Positions 5,760 through 10,273 of a DNA stretch of 10,273 nucleotides are shown piece by piece; the first letter of the stretch is position 1, and each line of letters starts with the position of its first letter. The notes under the pieces are model-generated. The model was not told the DNA's origin. It was given only the letters and a program-made list of their open reading frames with translations, and did no database searches. Where the stretch lies: contig JAYWHK010000133.1 of the NCBI GenBank assembly GCA_043777755.1, positions 1 through 10,273 on the forward strand, given 5' to 3'. Both the position numbers and the translations under genes were made by a program. Source of the stretch: CANHEE01 sp043777755 (lineage in GTDB: Bacteria; Bacteroidota; Bacteroidia; Chitinophagales; Saprospiraceae).

Positions 5760-7868
5760 ATGAAAAAAATTTACATTTTTATTGTCTTATTTTTTACTGT
5801 TCAATTTGTTTTTGCCGATGGCAAATGCAATGATGATTTCTTTAAGGAATTGCCTCCAGAAATAAAAGAATTGATGGAAAAGGCGAGTGCAACATCAAGA
5901 GATGATGTGAAAAAAGCCATCGAAATCGTTACACAAGCAATTCTTTTAGTAGAAAGTGGTAAAAATTATACCATTGTTCAAAAATATGATTTGTTACAAA
6001 AAATCGAGAAAACGGCTGGTGTAATTTACGAAGAAGACAATCAGTTGGATAAGGCAAAAGAGCGTTATTTACAAGAATTGGCTTATGTGGAACTTTCTGG
6101 TAATATCGAAGCCAAAATGGGTGCTTATATTGATTTGGCAATTGTTGAAAAACGAAAAGGGAATTTTAAGGAAGCAAAAGACAATTACACCAAATCACTT
6201 GAATTGGCTGAAAAAGAAAAAAATCTTAAATTACAAGATTTTGCCCACTATGGTTTAGGTACTTTATATGAGGCAAGTGGAGAATACGAAAAGGCGGTAG
6301 AAAGTTACATCAAGTCGTTGAAATTAGCAGACCAACGGAACTCTATTTCAGATGCGGTCAATACGATGCAAAATTTGGCGATTACTTATACTAAGTTGGG
6401 TAACAATGAGTTAGCACTTGAAACAATTGAAAAAGCATACAAGCAAGTTGATAATTTGAAGGATTCTACCTTGATGGCAAGTATTATTTTTGACTATGGA
6501 AAAGTTTTAAATATCAACAAAAGGCATGACGAAGCATTGGAAAAGTTTTTTAAGTCATTAGAAATGTTTAAAGCATTGACTTTCAGACCTTTAATTGCCC
6601 GTTCTTTGTTTTATATTGCAGATACTTATACGCAAAAAAAAGAATATACAAAAGCAAAATCTTACTTTTTGGAATGTAAAATCTATGAAAAATATGTTTC
6701 AAAAAGAAGTATGACGGAGCTAAATATTAAGTTAGGCGCACTTTATTTGGGCGAAAATCAAATAGAAAATGCCAAAAATAGCTTTTTAATTGGTTATCGC
6801 ACTGCAAATCAATGTGATTATAGAGAACTAAAAAGAGAAAGTAGTACTTATTTGGCAAAGGTTTATGAGAAAACAGGTGATTACGAAGAAGCCTACAAAT
6901 ATGCTGGTATTGCAACCGTTTTGAAAGATTCCATTTATGATGAATCGCACAGTAAAGGTATTGCGGAACTGAAATTGAAGTACGATTCTGAAAAAACAGA
7001 AAACGAAATACAAGGATTAAAGTACCGTCAGACCCGTTTGTGGTTTATTTTTGGAGGTATTTTGGCATTGGCACTCCTTGTTGCTGGCTTTTATTTTATT
7101 CGTTTGAGCAATCAGAACAACAAGGCTTTGCATTTGAAAAACAAACAAATCGAAGAGCAAAACAAGGTTTTGAAAGAGCAAAACGAATCGTTAGAACAGT
7201 TTGCTTATGCTGCTGCACACGATTTGAAAGAGCCTTTGAGGAATATAGGAAGTTTTGCCAACTTAATGCAACGCCGTTATTCACATCAATTTGATGAAAG
7301 TGCGCAAGAATACATGGGTTTTATTGTGAATGGTGCAAAAAGAATGAACGATTTGCTCGTTGGCTTACTGAATCTGTCTTCTTTGACAACCGAGCGAGCG
7401 AACAGCGAAGAAGTGGTTTTGGGCGATGTCGTGAAGGTTGTGACCTCTAATTTGAAAACCGCTATTGAAGAAAAAGATGCGGTTATAAATTATGTAGGAC
7501 ACGCCATAAAAATCCCTATGAATCAGCTTCACATGATTCAATTGATGCAAAATTTGATTGGAAATGCCATCAAATTTGTGGAAGCAAAGCCAAAAGTTAT
7601 CATTTCGGCTTCGGAATCGGAGAGTAGCTATCAAATCAAAGTCGAAGACAATGGCATTGGCATGGACAAAGCTTACGAGAACAAAGTATTTCGTCTTTTT
7701 CAGCGTTTGGACAAAACCAAAAACTACGAAGGAAACGGTGTCGGTTTGTCAATTTGTAAAAACATCGTAGAAAAATACGGCGGAAAAATCTGGTTTGAAT
7801 CAGAACTCAACAAAGGAACTCAGTTTTTTATTAATATACCCAAATCCCAAATTTTGAAAGCGGCTTAA
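5760..7868 (+). CDS. TPR-repeat membrane sensor histidine kinase
   Basis: This 702-residue sensor kinase of a Bacteroidota type has a signal peptide at residues 1-19 (cleavage likely after VFA). A periplasmic sensor of about seven or eight tetratricopeptide repeats spans roughly 80-392, for example the repeats around 119-152 and 160-193. One membrane segment lies at about 427-448, followed by a short coiled coil (about 450-480). The kinase core then follows. The H-box AAHDLKEPLRNI has the phospho-acceptor His487. The ATPase domain shows the N-box QNLIGNAIKF (N598, N602), G1 box DNGIGM (630-635), F-box VFRLFQRL (643-650) and G2 box GNGVGL (658-663), all intact. No receiver or output domain is fused and no response regulator gene is adjacent, so its partner must be encoded elsewhere. 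The signal is unknown; TPRs suggest protein or peptide binding. Confidence 0.93.
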   Translation: MKKIYIFIVLFFTVQFVFADGKCNDDFFKELPPEIKELMEKASATSRDDVKKAIEIVTQAILLVESGKNYTIVQKYDLLQKIEKTAGVIYEEDNQLDKAKERYLQELAYVELSGNIEAKMGAYIDLAIVEKRKGNFKEAKDNYTKSLELAEKEKNLKLQDFAHYGLGTLYEASGEYEKAVESYIKSLKLADQRNSISDAVNTMQNLAITYTKLGNNELALETIEKAYKQVDNLKDSTLMASIIFDYGKVLNINKRHDEALEKFFKSLEMFKALTFRPLIARSLFYIADTYTQKKEYTKAKSYFLECKIYEKYVSKRSMTELNIKLGALYLGENQIENAKNSFLIGYRTANQCDYRELKRESSTYLAKVYEKTGDYEEAYKYAGIATVLKDSIYDESHSKGIAELKLKYDSEKTENEIQGLKYRQTRLWFIFGGILALALLVAGFYFIRLSNQNNKALHLKNKQIEEQNKVLKEQNESLEQFAYAAAHDLKEPLRNIGSFANLMQRRYSHQFDESAQEYMGFIVNGAKRMNDLLVGLLNLSSLTTERANSEEVVLGDVVKVVTSNLKTAIEEKDAVINYVGHAIKIPMNQLHMIQLMQNLIGNAIKFVEAKPKVIISASESESSYQIKVEDNGIGMDKAYENKVFRLFQRLDKTKNYEGNGVGLSICKNIVEKYGGKIWFESELNKGTQFFINIPKSQILKAA

Positions 7869-7896
7869 CCAAAGCTATGACACAATTTGTTATCTG

Positions 7897-7934
7897 AAAG
7901 GACGTTCTCTTTTGAAGTGGAGACGTCCTTTTTT
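7897..7934 (+). terminator. Intrinsic terminator of the histidine kinase gene
   Basis: AAAGGACGT (7897-7905) pairs with ACGTCCTTT (7923-7931). Above a one-base bulge (T7906), CTC (7907-7909) pairs with GAG (7920-7922). The loop is ten bases and the stem runs into a row of Ts ending at 7934. It begins 28 bases after the kinase stop codon. Confidence 0.88.
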
Positions 7935-8049
7935 AATTGATGATAACAGTTACTTTCTTTTCTATTGGAACAGTGTTTTTATTCAGTTCAATACGGAGAA
8001 GTCACCTTCTACTACTTTAATTTCTTGTGTAGGCAAATCTACAGACCAA

Positions 8050-8547
8050 TTACAGACTGCAAAAAAAACCAATATTTCCAGATTTTGAAACACCAAAATG
8101 AAAGTTAATTTCACTTTTCGGTTCAAGGCTTCCTATAATTTTGTCATTGTATATATCTACGGCTTCACGATGTTTTTTAGCCGCTTTAAAGTCTAAGGCA
8201 ACAGAACCACAAAGGCTTGCTACACCTACACCAAGCAAACTCCAAGCAGCGGGAGCGTTACTTTTTTGTTTGTCCGCCAAATATCCAAGCGGCATAGTTC
8301 CTAAAAGCAATAATAAAGACATTTCTTCTCTTGTTTTTCCTTGTTTGAAGGCTCTGTGTGCGGCAGGATTTGTTTTTAGCAAATTTTTTGCACTTCTATC
8401 TGGTACTATCCTTTTGTCGATAGTATAAAAAGGAAGTGGAAACCATGATAAGCCAAAATTTTTATAGCCTAATGCAGGAGTCATTTCCTGTGCATTGCCC
8501 TTGTATAAAAAGGCAGTAAAAACTAAAAATAAGAGTAATTTTTTCAT
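8050..8547 (-). CDS. Small exported membrane protein of unknown function
   Basis: I do not recognise a named family in this 165-residue protein. It starts with a clear signal peptide (1-20, ending NAQ before E21). Two hydrophobic stretches at about 76-91 and 99-118 could form a membrane hairpin. Next is a basic segment with AVDIYN (129-134), and the end (INFHFGVSKSGNIGFF, about 147-162) looks like beta strands. This order (signal, loop, hydrophobic pair, YN motif, beta end) is one I associate with small uncharacterised envelope proteins of Bacteroidota. It begins 21 bp after the stop of the lipoprotein gene, so the two are probably cotranscribed. The last codons follow an 8-base homopolymer (8061-8068), and a shift there would replace the final CSL with a protein-like tail ending at 7983. 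Confidence 0.75.
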   Translation of the reverse strand: MKKLLLFLVFTAFLYKGNAQEMTPALGYKNFGLSWFPLPFYTIDKRIVPDRSAKNLLKTNPAAHRAFKQGKTREEMSLLLLLGTMPLGYLADKQKSNAPAAWSLLGVGVASLCGSVALDFKAAKKHREAVDIYNDKIIGSLEPKSEINFHFGVSKSGNIGFFCSL

Positions 8548-8568
8548 TTTAATATATTTTAAAAGTGA

Positions 8569-9327
8569 TTAAAGCCATAAACGAGTGTGGTATTTTCCTT
8601 CTAAAACACCAAAAAGCGCATCAGCGTCTTGTGCATATCGATTTTTATACAATTCGCAACGGAGGTCAAACTCCAAATCATAATACTCAAAACCATTAAT
8701 ATTACCTTTCTTGACAGAAATTGGCTTGAAGTAGCTTTTTTTGCTTTGAGTACCCGCAACACTGGAAACTTGTCCTAAATAACCTGGTTTAATTGCATTT
8801 AAATTGCCTGTTGTGAACAAATAAATAATGAAGCCATCTACTTTGTCATAAGGCGCACCTCCAGAGTTTGTTCTATCTAAAATAAGCAATTCTTTGTTTG
8901 GTATTATTTTCTTTTCAATCCAACCCTTTATTGTGCTATCGCCTGAGATAGGATTGACAAACTGTAGGCACTGTCCATTAGGATCACCAAGTGAAAATCT
9001 ATCAAAGCCCAACCAGAATTGTTTGTTTAATTTGCTATTTTCAATTGAAAAATTCGGAGTTGAAGATGTTACTACATTTACTAAGCCTTGATATGCTTTC
9101 TGCCCATCTACTCCATCATAATAACAAATAGGCTGATTGTTTAATGTGCCTCTGAAATAGGTATCTATTGTAGTATCAAGTTCATGCTTACAGCGAAAAT
9201 CTATTTGAGCTAATATATTGTCTTGCTCAATATATTCGGGATTTTGCTGCAATACCACGGGTTCTTTTTTGCAAGCAATAGTAAGAGATAATAGGGAGGT
9301 AATGCCAAGATAGAATAGCTTTTTCAT
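8569..9327 (-). CDS. Outer-envelope lipoprotein of unknown function
   Basis: This 252-residue protein has a lipoprotein signal: MKKLFYLGI, a hydrophobic core and the lipobox LTIAC with Cys19 as the expected lipidated residue, followed by KKE. The mature part has no domain I can name. It is mixed in character, with aromatic-rich strand-like segments (FWLGFDRFSLGD near 104-115, GFIIYLFTTGN near 165-175) and a closing section (FEYYDLEFDLRCELY near 215-229) that looks beta-rich. Besides Cys19 there are a few scattered cysteines (for example in DFRCKH, QPICYY, GQCLQF, LRCEL). It probably sits in the inner leaflet of the outer membrane or on the surface. It is upstream of the small membrane protein gene by 21 bp and downstream of the glycine-zipper gene by 71 bp, with a palindrome and a candidate promoter in that gap. 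Confidence 0.82.
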   Translation of the reverse strand: MKKLFYLGITSLLSLTIACKKEPVVLQQNPEYIEQDNILAQIDFRCKHELDTTIDTYFRGTLNNQPICYYDGVDGQKAYQGLVNVVTSSTPNFSIENSKLNKQFWLGFDRFSLGDPNGQCLQFVNPISGDSTIKGWIEKKIIPNKELLILDRTNSGGAPYDKVDGFIIYLFTTGNLNAIKPGYLGQVSSVAGTQSKKSYFKPISVKKGNINGFEYYDLEFDLRCELYKNRYAQDADALFGVLEGKYHTRLWL

Positions 9328-9348
9328 ATTTAGATAGTATATTTTAAA

Positions 9349-9387
9349 GTATCCTACTTTTTAAAGTTATTTTAAAAAGTAGGATAC
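9349..9387. promoter_or_regulatory. Perfect 17-bp palindrome, operator or terminator
   Basis: GTATCCTACTTTTTAAA (9349-9365) pairs perfectly with 9371-9387 around a 5-base loop. It lies between the stop of the glycine-zipper gene and the ATG of the lipoprotein gene. Its right edge shares one base with a consensus promoter box at 9387-9394, so it covers the expected transcription start. It could terminate the upstream transcript, although the T run after it on the minus strand is only three bases. Otherwise it may act as an operator or form a 5' leader hairpin. Confidence 0.75.
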
Positions 9388-9394
9388 AAAGTTA
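9387..9394 (-). promoter_or_regulatory. -7 promoter element of the lipoprotein operon
   Basis: On the minus strand this reads TAACTTTG, a full match to TAnnTTTG. Transcription would start at about 9380, inside the palindrome, giving a leader of about 50 bases before the ATG at 9327. No TTG is seen at the usual distance upstream; one is present but only 11 bases away. Confidence 0.45.
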
Positions 9395-9398
9395 AAAA

Positions 9399-10205
9399 TT
9401 ATTCACAAATACCTTTTTTTACGTTTACAGTAATCTCTTCCGTTCTTGTTTGACCAGAACACGAATTTATTACAGTTGCAGAAAAAGTGTAAGTACCTAC
9501 TCCCTTCCAATCAAAACATACCTGATTGCCAGTTTGGGTGTAAGTATAGTTACCAGAAGGTATATTCCATGTTACGGTATTGTTAGGGTTATTTAAAAAA
9601 CCACCTCCAACACTATAACAATCGCCCGCTTGTAAGCAACCATTTCTTGCTCCAAGAATGTCAATAGAGCCGGTACTTCCAACAATAGATTGAATATCAA
9701 ACGTCTTTTTACCCATAGCATCTAATTTCGAATTAGCACAGCCTGAAAGTAAGCCAATCGAAATAGGTGAATTAGTACTGCTCTGCGTTAGGAAGAAATT
9801 GGGAACAGCTGATATTACATTGTTCACTGTTGCCCCTGTAACGGGTCCTTGAAATACGTTTACACCACTACCTTGTCCTGTTGCAACAAATTCTTGCGTT
9901 AGACCACAACCATTTATTTTTATTGCCAAATCAGTAGCTCCTTTACAAGGGTCAGTAGTTCCGCTTGTATTAACTGGATCAGGGTCAAGGCAAGCCTCTT
10001 TACAAGCCTTTAAATCAGCCCAATACACAAGAACACCAACAGTAGCACCAAGCGCACCACCAATAATTGCACCTACTGCAAGACCAGCAGGACCTCCTGC
10101 AATCCCAATAGATGCACCAACTTTGGCTCCGAAAAGTGCGAATTTCTGTGCAGTAACCACAGTGTAACCTAATTTATACTCGATGTTCCAGTTTTCTAAA
10201 AACAT
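9399..10205 (-). CDS. Glycine-zipper, cysteine-rich protein with PKD-like end
   Basis: I do not recognise this 268-residue protein as a whole. After about 22 residues without a normal signal peptide comes a hydrophobic glycine-rich stretch (24-62). Glycines recur every fourth residue at 26-30-34 and again at 37-41-45-49-53-57, an unusually regular glycine zipper of the kind that packs membrane helices in a hairpin. The rest is polar and secreted-looking, with ten cysteines in total (68, 72, 87, 100, 156, 190, 196, 230, 249, 267). The last ~60 residues (VTWNIPSG, CFDWKGVGTYTFSATV, then EEITVNV) resemble the PKD-like beta domains of Bacteroidota surface proteins. There is no T9SS tail. The ATG at 10205 is the only upstream in-frame start before a stop at 10244. 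Its export route and role are unknown; a membrane-inserted surface protein or secreted effector are both possible. Confidence 0.8.
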   Translation of the reverse strand: MFLENWNIEYKLGYTVVTAQKFALFGAKVGASIGIAGGPAGLAVGAIIGGALGATVGVLVYWADLKACKEACLDPDPVNTSGTTDPCKGATDLAIKINGCGLTQEFVATGQGSGVNVFQGPVTGATVNNVISAVPNFFLTQSSTNSPISIGLLSGCANSKLDAMGKKTFDIQSIVGSTGSIDILGARNGCLQAGDCYSVGGGFLNNPNNTVTWNIPSGNYTYTQTGNQVCFDWKGVGTYTFSATVINSCSGQTRTEEITVNVKKGICE

Positions 10206-10247
10206 AACATTTTTAAAAAATTTGAAAAATAATATTTTAATTTATAG

Positions 10248-10254
10248 CAAAATA
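10248..10254 (-). promoter_or_regulatory. Candidate promoter box of the glycine-zipper gene
   Basis: On the minus strand this reads TATTTTG, one base shorter than TAnnTTTG. It lies about 43 bases ahead of the ATG at 10205 in a very AT-rich leader. The -33 region falls at or beyond the window edge, so this is tentative. Confidence 0.25.
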
Positions 10255-10273
10255 TCAATTTTTTATTTTTATA

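Noticed and set aside
7983..8099. Separate small gene with a GTG start downstream of the small membrane protein
   Set aside because: The frame overlaps the end of the annotated gene and needs a rare GTG start. A frameshifted tail at the homopolymer explains the protein-like stretch more simply.
8141..8428. 95-residue reading frame opposite the small membrane protein
   Set aside because: It is antisense to a gene with a signal peptide and sensible operon spacing. Its own sequence shows no start signal or domain.
9399..10205. Class II bacteriocin precursor with a double-glycine leader
   Set aside because: A GG pair (residues 37-38) and a glycine zipper are present, but the protein is 268 residues with a PKD-like end. 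The GG lies inside the hydrophobic block, and no peptidase-transporter gene is in the window.

Overview
The window looks like chromosomal DNA from a low-GC member of the Bacteroidota, probably in or near the Saprospiria/Cytophagales/Chitinophagia group. The evidence is two secreted proteins ending in type A C-terminal sorting domains of the type IX secretion system (T9SS), TAnnTTTG-type promoter elements, weak Shine-Dalgarno signals, and a TPR-type periplasmic-sensor histidine kinase. The genus cannot be fixed from this sequence. Most of the content is ordinary housekeeping and surface genes. I see no complete mobile element, CRISPR array, tRNA or rRNA.

Layout. (1) 1-3252 (+): the 3' end of one T9SS cargo gene, an 18-bp hairpin terminator, then a complete 815-aa T9SS cargo gene. 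The last 101 residues of the two proteins are about three-quarters identical, so they are tandem paralogues at least in their sorting tails. (2) 3253-3558: a gene-free stretch between convergent genes, packed with three hairpins, two of which look like terminators facing opposite ways. (3) 3559-4944 (-): a Tat-exported Gfo/Idh/MocA-fold enzyme close to glycoside hydrolase family 109. (4) 4945-5144: a small hairpin, a terminator and a run of 7-bp TTTCGAC-like repeats. (5) 5145-5441 (-): clpS, the N-degron adaptor of the Clp protease. (6) 5442-5759: an AT-rich divergent promoter region. (7) 5760-7868 (+): a TPR-repeat membrane histidine kinase, followed by a strong terminator. (8) 8050-10205 (-): three genes transcribed leftwards. 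They encode a cysteine-rich protein with a long glycine zipper and a PKD-like end, then a lipoprotein, then a small exported membrane protein. The last two are 21 bp apart and probably form an operon, with a candidate promoter that abuts a perfect 17-bp palindrome.

How the parts may work together. Many of the products are envelope or exported proteins: T9SS cargo, a Tat enzyme, a sensor kinase facing the periplasm, and a lipoprotein. No response regulator lies beside the kinase, so it is an orphan in this window. The least explained part is the leftward cluster at 8050-10205. The glycine-zipper protein has no recognisable signal peptide yet carries ten cysteines and an adhesin-like C-terminus. 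It is the best candidate for something not yet described, but no function can be proved from sequence alone.
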